Below are positions 25,671-34,306 of a DNA stretch of 64,000 bases, in pieces (the first letter of the stretch is position 1; each line of letters begins with the position of its first letter). This DNA is from CALDTK01 sp965215115. Its GTDB lineage: Bacteria; Bacteroidota; Bacteroidia; Chitinophagales; Saprospiraceae. The stretch lies in NCBI GenBank assembly GCA_965215115.1, contig OZ244050.1, positions 186,001 to 250,000 of the forward strand. Reading direction: 5' to 3'. The position numbers and the translations under genes are program-made. The notes below the pieces were generated by a model. It saw only the letters and a list, made by a program, of their open reading frames with translations. It did not search any database and was not told where the DNA came from.

Positions 25671-26369
25671 ATGACCGCCCAACCCGACCTGGCCCGCCGC
25701 TACACGCCCGCCGAGTTCAAAATCCTCGTCGAGACCTCCGAGACGAAGTACGAATTCTTCGACGGCGAGGTGTTCGAGTGGGAGTTCATGGCCGGCACCT
25801 CGGACCCGCACAGCATGATCGCGTCAACCGCGATGCGACGTTTAGGAAATGCTCTCGAAGCTATGAGCAGCAACTGTGTAGCGCTAGGCTCCGACGCCTA
25901 CGTCGCCATCCCCGAAGAAAATCTGTATCGCCTCCCCGACGTCACCATTCAATGCGCAGAGCCCGTCTACGACCACGAGTTTGCCTTCGCGAGGACCAAT
26001 CCCGCCGTCCTCATCGAGGTAGTCTCCGAGTCGTCTCGCCGAGCGGATTACGGTTCTAAGTTCCGGCAGTACTCCAAGCTCGCGAGCCTACGTGAGTACG
26101 TCCTGTTCGAGCAAACTTCCCCGCTGTGCATAGTCCACTCCCGGGTGAGCGGTGCGGCACCCTGGACGACGGTCAACTACTACGACCTCGACTCGCAGGT
26201 GGTGTTTCCGAGTCTGCAGATCGAGATCGCCCTTGGCACCTTCTACAAAGACTTGAAGTGGACGGCAGATGGGGTAAAGCTCGTCCCGGGTTCCGGAATC
26301 CCTACGGCAAAAGATCAAGTCGGGGACTTGCTTCCCGCGAGGCGCAACATTCATACTCGGAAGCCATAA
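25671..26369 (+). CDS. Uma2 family protein (restriction-endonuclease-like fold)
   Basis: The protein has 232 residues. Family hallmarks are YTPAEF, KYEFFDGEVFEWEFMAGTSD, a central VAIPEENLYRLPDVTIQC, and PAVLIEVVSESSRRADYGSKFRQYSKLASLREYVLFEQ, giving the D-x-n-E-V core of the PD-(D/E)xK fold. The family is expanded in several phyla without a proven role. I chose the ATG at 25671, just after the mini-hairpin. A second, broken Uma2 gene lies at 40019-40611. Confidence 0.85.
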   Translation: MTAQPDLARRYTPAEFKILVETSETKYEFFDGEVFEWEFMAGTSDPHSMIASTAMRRLGNALEAMSSNCVALGSDAYVAIPEENLYRLPDVTIQCAEPVYDHEFAFARTNPAVLIEVVSESSRRADYGSKFRQYSKLASLREYVLFEQTSPLCIVHSRVSGAAPWTTVNYYDLDSQVVFPSLQIEIALGTFYKDLKWTADGVKLVPGSGIPTAKDQVGDLLPARRNIHTRKP

Positions 26370-26438
26370 TTAGGGCACCAATAATGCAGATCATTCGGCG
26401 GCCGGCCATTCAGCACTTCCCCCTTCAACCTTCATCAT

Positions 26439-28067
26439 TTAGCCTTTGAGTAGGCCCGTATACTTCCCTCCGTCCAGCAACACGTTTACCGCCTCCACCA
26501 CCTCCGGGTCATTCCTCAAGCCAATCCGGATACGACCCTCCTGTAGGTAGTACCGGCTCGCGATCTCCTTCTCGATCAAGTCCTCGATGGCGTCCTTGTG
26601 CTTCTCCAGCTCTACGCGCTTCGCGGCCTGGATCTTGGTCTGGAGCGCCTGGATGTCGGCCTTCTGGAGGTAGTGATCCGTCTCGGCCTGCTCGGCCAAC
26701 TCGCGGACCTTCTTCTCGGCCGGGGTATCGTAGTCGAAGTCGCGCGCCTCGAGGAAGGCCACGAAGGCAGCCCAGTCCGTAAACTGAAACTGGTCGACGG
26801 GCCCGATCTCGGCGTGCTTGATCGCGTACTGCGTCACGTAGTCGAACACGATGTAGTTCTTCTGCAACACCTCCAGGATGTTCGAACTCTCGTCCTGGTC
26901 CACGACGATATCGGGCTTGACGCCACCGCCGTCGAGGACGGTCCGGCCACTCGTCGTGCGGAACTTCGTGCGGCGGCTGTCGGCGATGTCCACCGGCTCG
27001 CCGTTCTCGTATTCGACACCCTGGATGCAGCGGCCCGACGGGATGTAGTACTTCGCGATCGTCACCTTGAGCTGCGAGTTGTAGCCTACGTCCTTGGTGT
27101 GCTGCACGAGTCCCTTCCCGAACGAGCGCTGCCCGACCAGCACCCCGCGGTCCAGGTCCTGCAGGGCCCCGGCCACGATCTCCGAGGCACTCGCCGAGCG
27201 ACCGTTGACGAGCACCACGACCGGCATCTCCGGGAAACTCGGGTTCTTCATCGTCTTAAAGGTCCGGTTCCACTCCTTGACCTTGCCCTTGGTCGTCACG
27301 ACGGGTTCGCCCTTGGCTACGAAGATGTTGGTCACGTTGACGGCCTCGGTGAGCAAGCCCCCCGGGTTGCCGCGCAGGTCCAACACGATGCCCTTCAGAC
27401 CCGGATTTGCGTCCTTCACGTCGAGCAGCGCGCGCTCCACGTTTTGCCCGGCGTCACTCGTGAACTGCGAGAGGGCTACGTAGGCGATCCCGTCGCGGAT
27501 GACGCCGGAGTACGGCACGTTCGGCAGCTTCACCTCGTTGCGCACCACCTTCACCTCCGTGATACCGGTCCCGGGTCGATCGAGCTTGAGCGTGACTTCC
27601 GTACCCGGAAAGCCCTTTAAGAATTCATTGACCTGCTCCGGGTCCTTGCCGACGACATCGTTCCCGTCCACGGCCAGCAGGATGTCGCCTGCCTTCAGCC
27701 CGGCCTCCAGCGCCGGCGACGCGGCCTGCACCTCCACGAGCGTAATCTTGTCGTTGATCTCCGTGAAGTCCGCCCCCAGGCCGTTGTAGCGCCCCTCGGT
27801 CATCAGGCGGTAGCCCTCGATCTGCGATTCGGAGATGTAATTCGTGTACGGGTCGAGGCTCTCGACCATGGCGTCGATCCCGGTCCGCATCAGCACCGCC
27901 GGGTCGATATCGTCGACGTAGTAAGTGTTGAGCTCCTTGTAGAGATTCGTGAAGACCTCCAGGTTCTTGGAGATCTCGAAGAAGCGGCCGTGGTCAGGCG
28001 TGACGGCGGCGGCCAGTCCGACGGTGAGGGCCATCGCGACGGCGGCAATGCGGAGGGTAGACTTCAT
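26439..28067 (-). CDS. S41 family C-terminal processing peptidase
   Basis: The protein has 542 residues from the ATG at 28067. It has a signal peptide (RIAAVAMALTVGLAAAV), a PDZ domain (LVEVQAASPALEAGLKAGDI) and the protease core. The catalytic Ser is in NGRSASASEIVAGAL and the Lys in RSFGKGLVQHT; the family turn LRGNPGG is present. A long helical C-terminal region (~residues 400-540) is as in Bacteroidota CtpA-like proteases. It is probably periplasmic, trimming or degrading C-termini of exported proteins. Confidence 0.9.
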   Translation of the reverse strand: MKSTLRIAAVAMALTVGLAAAVTPDHGRFFEISKNLEVFTNLYKELNTYYVDDIDPAVLMRTGIDAMVESLDPYTNYISESQIEGYRLMTEGRYNGLGADFTEINDKITLVEVQAASPALEAGLKAGDILLAVDGNDVVGKDPEQVNEFLKGFPGTEVTLKLDRPGTGITEVKVVRNEVKLPNVPYSGVIRDGIAYVALSQFTSDAGQNVERALLDVKDANPGLKGIVLDLRGNPGGLLTEAVNVTNIFVAKGEPVVTTKGKVKEWNRTFKTMKNPSFPEMPVVVLVNGRSASASEIVAGALQDLDRGVLVGQRSFGKGLVQHTKDVGYNSQLKVTIAKYYIPSGRCIQGVEYENGEPVDIADSRRTKFRTTSGRTVLDGGGVKPDIVVDQDESSNILEVLQKNYIVFDYVTQYAIKHAEIGPVDQFQFTDWAAFVAFLEARDFDYDTPAEKKVRELAEQAETDHYLQKADIQALQTKIQAAKRVELEKHKDAIEDLIEKEIASRYYLQEGRIRIGLRNDPEVVEAVNVLLDGGKYTGLLKG

Positions 28068-28180
28068 AACGTGGTATAAGCGGCGGCGGGCCGGACTCAG
28101 TAAACGGACTTGCGGCAAGAATGGTACCGACAAGGCGTCCACGGCGCGCGTCCGTGCCGGGCGTTGCGTCCGTAAGGTGC

Positions 28181-28194
28181 GGCTTTCGCCAAAA
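28181..28194 (-). repeat. GNRA mini-hairpin motif (intergenic)
   Basis: TTTT-GGC-GAAA-GCC on the minus strand. It lies in the divergent promoter region between the S41 protease and the Rieske protein. Confidence 0.75.
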
Positions 28195-28256
28195 CCCGAC
28201 ACCCTTGCTCCAAACCAATCCTGCGGAAGTGCCGAGACTTTACCGTTCTTTGGCAC

Positions 28257-28682
28257 ATGACCCGCGAAACCTTCCTCAAGCAAATCGGCGCCGGCGCCGC
28301 CTTCGTCCTCACCGTACCCTGCTTCTACGCCTGCGGCAAGGACGACGACGGCATGGAGCCCACGCCCCCGGCCGAGGTCGACTTCACCATCGACGTGACG
28401 GCCGCGCCCTACGCCGCCTCCTTCGCGCAGCGCGACTTCGCCATCGCCAACGAGGTCGTCATCGCGCGACTCGCCGACGGCAGCTACGCCGCCGCCTCCC
28501 AGGTGTGCAGCCACGAGCAGAACAAGGCCATCGAATACGACAACGCCACCGATGCCTGGTTCTGCTCCGTCCACAGCGCCCGCTTCCAGCGGGCCAGCGG
28601 CACCCCCGCCAACACCGTCACCGACCGCCCCCTCCGCATCTACACCACGACCCTCACCGGCAACCTACTCCGCGTCACCTAG
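28257..28682 (+). CDS. Rieske [2Fe-2S] protein
   Basis: The protein has 141 residues. The N-terminus (MTRETFLKQIGAGAAFVLTV) is signal-like, with possible lipidation Cys residues at PCFYAC. The Rieske ligands are CSH in SQVCSHEQ and CSVH in AWFCSVHSARF, i.e. CxH and CxxH. Such small exported Rieske proteins are usually electron carriers. No partner oxidase is encoded nearby. Confidence 0.85.
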   Translation: MTRETFLKQIGAGAAFVLTVPCFYACGKDDDGMEPTPPAEVDFTIDVTAAPYAASFAQRDFAIANEVVIARLADGSYAAASQVCSHEQNKAIEYDNATDAWFCSVHSARFQRASGTPANTVTDRPLRIYTTTLTGNLLRVT

Positions 28683-28696
28683 CCGCCGAGCCCCCA

Positions 28697-28914
28697 CCCC
28701 CCAGCGGGCCGTAGGTCCGCCTCCTGCCCTCGCACGTTTGGCCGCAGGCCGGGCGTGCGGATCAAGCCAAGTCCCCCCAGCGGGCCGTAGGTCCGCCTCC
28801 TGCCCTCGCACGTTTGGCCGCAGGCCGGGCGTGCGAATCAAGCCAAGTCCCCCCAGCGGGCCGTAGGTCCGCCTCCTGCCCTCGCACGTTTGGCCGCAGG
28901 CCGGGCGTGCGGAT
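28697..28914. repeat. 76-bp direct repeat, nearly three copies
   Basis: The copies begin near 28697, 28773 and 28849; the third is cut at ~66 bp. They are near identical (one A/G change). Each contains CGCACG ... CGTGCG arms around TTTGGCCGCAGGCC, which folds as GGCC-GCA-GGCC behind a T-run. The third copy forms the 3' end of the TonB receptor gene. No spacers are present, so this is not a CRISPR array. Confidence 0.85.
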
Positions 28915-31606
28915 AAAACTCCCCACCCCCCTCGCTCCGCTGGTCATTATTGTCGATCCTCGACCTGCGACCGCCCTGCCGATTCTCCCTCAGCGCGCCA
29001 AAACGATAGCTCGCACTCAACCCAAACGAGCGGAACAGCACCGAGAAGGTATTGTCCTGCCGGAATCCCTCCCCGGAGAGGCTATTCGGAAAGGTCTTAA
29101 ACTTCGCGAACGGCTCCACGATCCGTACGCCGACGCGCCAGCGATCCTCCATCAGCTTCTTCTGCGCGCCGATGCTCCAGATGCTAAAGCTCGCGCGCCT
29201 ACCCTGGATCGACTGCTCCGGCGCGCGGTAGAAGCCGAAGCCCTCGACCACCAGCTTCTTCGGCAGTTCGATCGTGAAGGAGCCGTTGAAGTTGTACTGC
29301 CAAACGTTGCGCTCCAGGCCGGCGAGGTTGCCGGCGCCGATGAGGGTCAGGTGTTCGGCGTTGACGCCCCCGCGGAGCTTGACGATCTTGGCGATCGTAT
29401 AGCTCACGAAGGCATTCGCGCCGTAGGAGTCGGTCGTCCCGAGGTTGATCGGGAAGCTGCGCGTAATCCCGGCCTCGTCCACGTCGAGGAACTCGCTGAT
29501 CAGTCCGCTCGTCTGGCGGTAGAACAGACTACCGTTGACGAAACCACCGCCCACGCGCGTGTTGCCGGTCAGTTCGAGCTGGTCGGACACCTCGGGCTCC
29601 AACTCGGGATTGCCGTAGTTGATGACCCGCGGGTCGACCTGATTGATGAAGGGATTTATGTCACCTAGGCCCGGGCGGCGAATGCGGCGCGAATAACCGA
29701 GTCGTAGGTTGGAGGACTGGTTGACCTTGTACTGCACGCTCGCACTCGGGAGCAGATTGCCGTAGTCGTTTGCGAAGGCGGGGATCGAGTCGGTGCGCTC
29801 CTGCGAACCGCTGATGGCCGTGGCCTCGTAGCGCATCCCCGCCACGGCGCTCCACTTGTCGGTGAAGGTGTTGCGCAAGGACAGGTACCCCGCGTACACG
29901 TCCTGGTTGTAGGCAAATACGTTGCTGCGCCTGGCACTGCGGACGTACTCCTCGCCGCCGTTGACGCGGTTGAGGAACTCGTAGTCCGAAGTGAGGTCGC
30001 GCAGGATTCCCTGGGCGCCGGTCTCGACGAAGAGCTTCTTCGACAGCGGTGCCTGGTAGTCGGCCTGCAGCGTGTACTCCAAGTTGAGGCCCTCGTTGTT
30101 GCCGATCTCGTCCCGGTCTCCGAAGTTGCCCTCGACGGAGGTTTGGACCAGCTCGTAGTCGGAGTTCCGCGTGGAGGCCCCGACCTGGAAGGCGACGTTG
30201 AGTTCGTGGTCCTCACCCTTGAACTTGCGCTTGTAGTCGGTCGTCCAGTCGTAGTTGATCCCGGGGTTGAAGCTCTCGCGCCGCGATAGGTAGCGCTGGA
30301 AGATCCCTTCCGAAGGCGAGTCGAGGACGGATACGTTGTCGGTGATGGAGTTGCGCTGGCGCCCGCTTACGCGCAAACTCGTATTGAACGAATTAAACGC
30401 GTTGACATCGTAAAAGGCGCCGACGTTGCCGTTGATGCTGTTGTAGACCCCCTCGCCGGCCCCGTTTTGCGTAAGCGTCCTCAACGCCCCGCCCCCGAGG
30501 GTATCGGTCCGCAGGAAGGACGTCGTCGACTCCCGCGGCCAGCTGAAGCGCGACCCGGCGCCGCCGTTGATCCCGAAGCGGCCCTTGGTGTAGGCGAGAT
30601 TGAGGCTGGCGTTGTTGGAGCGCGTCCCGATGCTCGCGTCGGCGTTGCCGGTCAGGCCCTTGAGCCCGCCGCGCTTCGTGATGATGTTGATGATGCCCGC
30701 GGTGCCCTCGCCCTGGTAGCGCGCCCCGGGACTCGTGATCACCTCGACCTTCTCGATCTGGTCGGCCGGCATCGCCTGGAGCGCCTCCCCGACGGAGCCC
30801 GCGAACATCGTCGACGGGCGGCCATTAATCAGGATCTGGATCTGGGTACTACCCCGCAGCGAGACGTTGCCGTCGATGTCGACCGTGAGCAGCGGCACGC
30901 GCCGCAAGACGTCCGAGCCGTCGCCGCCCTGGTTAACGACATCCTGGCTGGCGTTGTAGACGATCTTGTCGACGCGGTTCTCGATGAGGGCCGCCTCCCC
31001 CGTCACGACCACCTGCTCGAGCATCGCGGCCGAGGTGCCTAACGCGATGTTGGCCAGCTTGAGGTCGGGTTGTTTTCCCGTAAGGGTGACATCCGCCACC
31101 TTGCTGGTCTCGTACCCGATGAAACTCGCCTCGATGAGGTAGGTCCCAAGGGCGACCTCCTCGAAGGTAAAGCGACCCTGCTCGTCGGTGATCGTCCCGT
31201 CCACCTGCACGGGCTGCCCGGGGGTAGCGCCGGCCTGCGGTGGCCCACCGGCCGCGCGAGCGGACATCCGTTGCCGCGCCTCGGCCAGCTCGGCCTCGGT
31301 GGGCGCGCGCCCGAGGCGCTCGGTCATGCGCTCCACCATCATGGCCTGGCGGGCGCTGTCGCTCATGCCGGCGCCGGGCCCGCCCTCCGTTCTCCCTGGC
31401 GCACCGGCGGGGGCGGCGGGTCGCTTGAGGACGAGCGTCGCGAACTCGACGGGCTCGCCGGTGCCGGCGTCGACGACTTGCCCCGTGATGCTGCCGGTGA
31501 TCCCGGGGGTGCTCCCGCCCCAGGTGCCGCCCGGGCGCTGCGCGGCGAGGGCGCCGGTGGAAAGGAGGACGAAAGCGACGGCAAGCGAGGCGTAGACTGC
31601 TCTCAT
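28838..31606 (-). CDS. TonB-dependent receptor, OMP beta-barrel type
   Basis: The protein has 922 residues from the ATG at 31606. In order it has a signal peptide (YASLAVAFVLLSTGALA), a carboxypeptidase-regulatory-like domain (GSITGQVVDAGTGEPVEFAT ... FEEVALGTYLIEASFIGYET) with an unusual insert (~residues 60-120, helical, Ala/Arg-rich), a plug (VVNQGGDGSDVLRRVPLLTV, VEVITSPGARYQGEGTAGII) and a beta-barrel. It should import a large or siderophore-like ligand with TonB energy. The last ~25 residues are encoded by the third 76-bp repeat, so the native barrel end has been overwritten or extended. Divergent from a Crp-type regulator. Confidence 0.9.
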   Translation of the reverse strand: MRAVYASLAVAFVLLSTGALAAQRPGGTWGGSTPGITGSITGQVVDAGTGEPVEFATLVLKRPAAPAGAPGRTEGGPGAGMSDSARQAMMVERMTERLGRAPTEAELAEARQRMSARAAGGPPQAGATPGQPVQVDGTITDEQGRFTFEEVALGTYLIEASFIGYETSKVADVTLTGKQPDLKLANIALGTSAAMLEQVVVTGEAALIENRVDKIVYNASQDVVNQGGDGSDVLRRVPLLTVDIDGNVSLRGSTQIQILINGRPSTMFAGSVGEALQAMPADQIEKVEVITSPGARYQGEGTAGIINIITKRGGLKGLTGNADASIGTRSNNASLNLAYTKGRFGINGGAGSRFSWPRESTTSFLRTDTLGGGALRTLTQNGAGEGVYNSINGNVGAFYDVNAFNSFNTSLRVSGRQRNSITDNVSVLDSPSEGIFQRYLSRRESFNPGINYDWTTDYKRKFKGEDHELNVAFQVGASTRNSDYELVQTSVEGNFGDRDEIGNNEGLNLEYTLQADYQAPLSKKLFVETGAQGILRDLTSDYEFLNRVNGGEEYVRSARRSNVFAYNQDVYAGYLSLRNTFTDKWSAVAGMRYEATAISGSQERTDSIPAFANDYGNLLPSASVQYKVNQSSNLRLGYSRRIRRPGLGDINPFINQVDPRVINYGNPELEPEVSDQLELTGNTRVGGGFVNGSLFYRQTSGLISEFLDVDEAGITRSFPINLGTTDSYGANAFVSYTIAKIVKLRGGVNAEHLTLIGAGNLAGLERNVWQYNFNGSFTIELPKKLVVEGFGFYRAPEQSIQGRRASFSIWSIGAQKKLMEDRWRVGVRIVEPFAKFKTFPNSLSGEGFRQDNTFSVLFRSFGLSASYRFGALRENRQGGRRSRIDNNDQRSEGGGEFYPHARPAAKRARAGGGPTARWGDLA

Positions 31607-31752
31607 AGGACGGATGTGTGGAGGTGCGGGGCGGGGACTAGACGTTTGGCAACGCACGGGGTTTACGCCAGGATGAACGCCGAAGCGCGTTGTCGACATC
31701 CTAGAACCAGGGTAGTGATTACCCGACTTGGTGGAGTAACGCAACGGAGCGC

Positions 31753-31772
31753 CAAAGGTGCAGCTACCTTTG
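31753..31772. promoter_or_regulatory. Dyad overlapping a -7 box upstream of the Crp-type regulator
   Basis: CAAAGGT and ACCTTTG form 7-bp arms 6 bp apart. The right arm contains TACCTTTG (31765-31772), a TAnnTTTG -7 box 33 bp from the regulator start. The dyad is placed to act as an operator in the divergent space with the TonB receptor. Confidence 0.45.
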
Positions 31773-31804
31773 CTAGCCCGCCGATAGTCTCACTTCCCCC
31801 CCCT

Positions 31805-32389
31805 ATGGACCGCCTCATCTTCCTCGAACGAATACAGGCTTATACCTCACTGCCGCCGACCTGTGTTTCGGCACTCAGCGGTGCGCTCGCGCGCAGGACC
31901 GCCGAGGAGGGCACGAGCCTCCCGGAGCGCGCGGGCGAGCGTAAGGAACTCGCCATGATCGCCTCGGGGATCGCGCGCGTGTACGTGACCACGCACGACG
32001 GCCGCGACGTGACGCAGTACTTCGCCCGCGCCGAGGACTTCGTGCTCGCCAACTTCGACGGGGAGCGCGCCAGGGTCGAACGCATCGAGGCCGTCACCGA
32101 CCTCACGTACGTCGTGCTGCCGTACGCGAGGCTCGAGGCCCTCATGGCGGAGTACGTCGGGCTCGCGGTTTTCTTCGCGCAGATGCTCCGCGAGCGCTCC
32201 TTGCGTGCGCGCGACCGTGCCGGGCGGCGGGCCCGGCGTGAGGACGTCGAGACGTACGAAAGCTTCCTCCACACCTACCCCGGCCTGGAGTCCGAAGTGC
32301 CGACCGTACACATCGCCAGCTACCTCGGGATGACGCCGGGTGAGTTCATGCGCGTGCGGCAGCGCTACCGCGAGCGGTCGCTGATGTAG
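31805..32389 (+). CDS. Crp/Fnr family transcriptional regulator
   Basis: The protein has 194 residues. It has a cyclic-nucleotide-binding-type beta-roll (~residues 25-110: ELAMIASGIARVYVTTHDGR, TQYFARAEDFVLANFD), a long dimerisation helix (VGLAVFFAQMLRERSLRARD) and a short helix-turn-helix (VHIASYLGMTPGEFMRVRQ). There is no cluster of Cys for an iron-sulfur centre. Length and layout are those of Bacteroidota Crp/Fnr proteins. It probably controls the divergent TonB receptor, itself, or both. Confidence 0.8.
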   Translation: MDRLIFLERIQAYTSLPPTCVSALSGALARRTAEEGTSLPERAGERKELAMIASGIARVYVTTHDGRDVTQYFARAEDFVLANFDGERARVERIEAVTDLTYVVLPYARLEALMAEYVGLAVFFAQMLRERSLRARDRAGRRARREDVETYESFLHTYPGLESEVPTVHIASYLGMTPGEFMRVRQRYRERSLM

Positions 32390-32403
32390 GGGTGCGGGGT
32401 GCT

Positions 32404-32411
32404 TACTTTTG
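32404..32411 (+). promoter_or_regulatory. -7 promoter box TACTTTTG
   Basis: A perfect TAnnTTTG box ends 5 bp before the HAD hydrolase ATG, so a transcript from it would have almost no leader. No clear -33 TTTG is seen 19 bp upstream. Confidence 0.35.
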
Positions 32412-32416
32412 AAGTC

Positions 32417-33139
32417 ATGCAGCAGCTCGATACTTCCCGCATTGGTGTAATCGGTTTCGACGCCGACGATACGCTGTGGCACAACGAGATGATCTTCCGC
32501 GACGCCGAGGCCGAGATCGCGAGGCTCCTGGGCGCCTACGAGGTCGAGCACGTGGTCCTGCGCGAGATGTACGCCGTCGAGATGCAGAACCTCGACGCCT
32601 ACGGCTACGGGATCAAGGGTTTTACCTTGAGTATGATCGAACTCGTCTCGCGGGTGACGGGCGGGGCGGCTTCCGCCAAAACCTACGACGCCGTGCTCGC
32701 CATCGGCAAGCGAATGCTAAAGGAGCCTGTGCGGCTGATCGACGGCGTCCACGAGACCGTCGACCGCCTCACCGCCGACGGCTGGCGACTGGTCGTGATC
32801 ACGAAGGGCGACCTGCTGGACCAGGAGCGCAAACTCATGCGCAGCGGCCTCGCCGACAGCTTTCACCACGTCGAGGTGGTGAGCAACAAAACCCCGAACG
32901 ACTACCGCCGCGCCCTCGCGCGCATGGACCTGCGCCCGGAGAACTTCCTGATGCTCGGAAACTCCCTGAAGTCTGATGTCTTGCCGCTGTTAGAATTGGG
33001 CGCCCAGGCCGTGCACGTCCCCTACGAAGTGACTTGGGACCACGAGCTCGCCGAGCCCGAGGCTCACCACGCGTACGCGGAGTTGACCTCGATCCGGGGG
33101 TTGCTCGATTTGCTCAACGAAAGTCGGGACGAGACGTAG
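32417..33139 (+). CDS. HAD family hydrolase
   Basis: The protein has 240 residues. Motif I is FDADDTLW (nucleophile D15, acid D17), motif II is VVITKGD, and motifs III/IV are SNKTPNDY and LMLGNSLKSDV. It has a helical cap between motifs I and II, so it is a soluble phosphatase-like enzyme. The substrate is unknown. A mini-hairpin motif (32668-32681, loop GGAA) is translated as part of GGAASAKT in the cap. It ends 4 bp from the convergent endonuclease gene. Confidence 0.8.
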   Translation: MQQLDTSRIGVIGFDADDTLWHNEMIFRDAEAEIARLLGAYEVEHVVLREMYAVEMQNLDAYGYGIKGFTLSMIELVSRVTGGAASAKTYDAVLAIGKRMLKEPVRLIDGVHETVDRLTADGWRLVVITKGDLLDQERKLMRSGLADSFHHVEVVSNKTPNDYRRALARMDLRPENFLMLGNSLKSDVLPLLELGAQAVHVPYEVTWDHELAEPEAHHAYAELTSIRGLLDLLNESRDET

Positions 33140-33143
33140 GCGT

Positions 33144-34001
33144 CTACTCGCCCGCCGCCCGCAGTCGCACCAGCACCGGGAGGTGATCGGAGACCCAACG
33201 TCCGTTCGCGGGGCGCCTGTCGTCGATGTGGATACTCGACACGATCTGGAAGTCGCGCGTGAAGACGTAGTCGATCCGCCGCTGCGGCCACGCGTCCAAC
33301 TCGAAAGCGTTGTAGGTGCCTTCCGGTCCGTAAAACTCGAGCGCGTGCGTGTGCGTATCGGTGAGGTGAGCGGCGAGTTTTTGGATCGGCGCGCTCTTCG
33401 GCTCGAGGTTGAAATCCCCCGTGAGGATCACGTGCGCTCGCGGACCCGCCACCCGGTCGATGGTTTCGACGAGGAGATTCACCGACTCGCGCCGCGCGAC
33501 TTCGCCGACGTGGTCGAAGTGCGTGTTGAAGACCCAGATCGTGTCCCCCGCCGCGCGGTCGCGAAAGCTGCCGTAGGTGCACACCCGAGGATACGCAGCG
33601 TCCCAGCCCTTGCCCGGGGTGGTGGGTTTTGGCGAAAGCCAGAACGTCTCGCCGCTGAGCAGGGAAAAGCGCGTCGTATCGTAATACACCGCCGAGAACT
33701 CCCCGCCGCGCTCGCCGTCGTCGCGCCCGACGCCGATGTATGCGAAGTCGACCAGGGCGCTATCGAGGTAGTCGACTTGCTGCGGCAGTGCCTCCTGCAC
33801 CCCGAGGAAGTGTGGGCGGTAGTGGTGGAGGAGTTGTGCGACATCGGCCTTGCGCTCCTCCCAGGCGTCCGCGCCGTCGCTCGCGATCGAGAGGCGGAGG
33901 TTGTAGCTCATGGCGCAGAGGGCCTGGGCTTTCGCCAAAACGGAAAGGCTGCCGAAGCACGAGAGAGTGAGGACGAGTTGAAGGATGGGAGCGCGTAGCA
34001 T
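33144..34001 (-). CDS. Exported endonuclease/exonuclease/phosphatase family protein
   Basis: The protein has 285 residues with a signal peptide (ILQLVLTLSCFGSLSVLAKA). Metal and catalytic motifs are SYNLRL, GVQEALPQQ, FNTHFDHVGEVAR, LTGDFNLEP and the final SDHLPV. The family includes nucleases and phosphodiesterases; the TFWLSP and RRIDYVF context fits secreted members. Mini-hairpin motifs fall in the signal peptide (33927-33940, reading LAKA) and mid-gene (33627-33640). Confidence 0.85.
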   Translation of the reverse strand: MLRAPILQLVLTLSCFGSLSVLAKAQALCAMSYNLRLSIASDGADAWEERKADVAQLLHHYRPHFLGVQEALPQQVDYLDSALVDFAYIGVGRDDGERGGEFSAVYYDTTRFSLLSGETFWLSPKPTTPGKGWDAAYPRVCTYGSFRDRAAGDTIWVFNTHFDHVGEVARRESVNLLVETIDRVAGPRAHVILTGDFNLEPKSAPIQKLAAHLTDTHTHALEFYGPEGTYNAFELDAWPQRRIDYVFTRDFQIVSSIHIDDRRPANGRWVSDHLPVLVRLRAAGE

Positions 34002-34306
34002 AGTCGGGATGGATGCTGGAGCCGTTCGTTTAGATTGGGCAAGTAACGCACGGCTTGACGTATGACGGGCCGTGTTTGACTGGCTGTGCCAGGTCCACAG
34101 CCACCACGACGGGCTTGACTTACGCCCCCGGCACCTGGCAACGTGAGATGGGGAAGGGGCCCCTTCTCAAAGTAGGCAAACACGGCTGTGCGAGCCGCTC
34201 GACGTGATCGTACGAAGGGTCCATTCAGTGTAGCGCCCCATTTGGACGAAGTCGCCCATCTAAGCCGCAGGCCGCCCATCCAGCAAGCGCAGCGAGCGCC
34301 CCTAAA
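34002..34306. other. Intergenic region with dyad and CCCATC words
   Basis: No gene is visible. An 8-bp dyad TGCCAGGT/ACCTGGCA spans about 34086-34140 and could be a terminator or antiterminator. The segment 34240-34300 contains GCCCATCTAAGCC and GCCGCCCATCC words that recur at 46140-46255. Confidence 0.5.

Noticed and set aside
28697..28914. Possible CRISPR array in the 76-bp repeats
   Set aside because: Copies abut without spacers and there are only about three.
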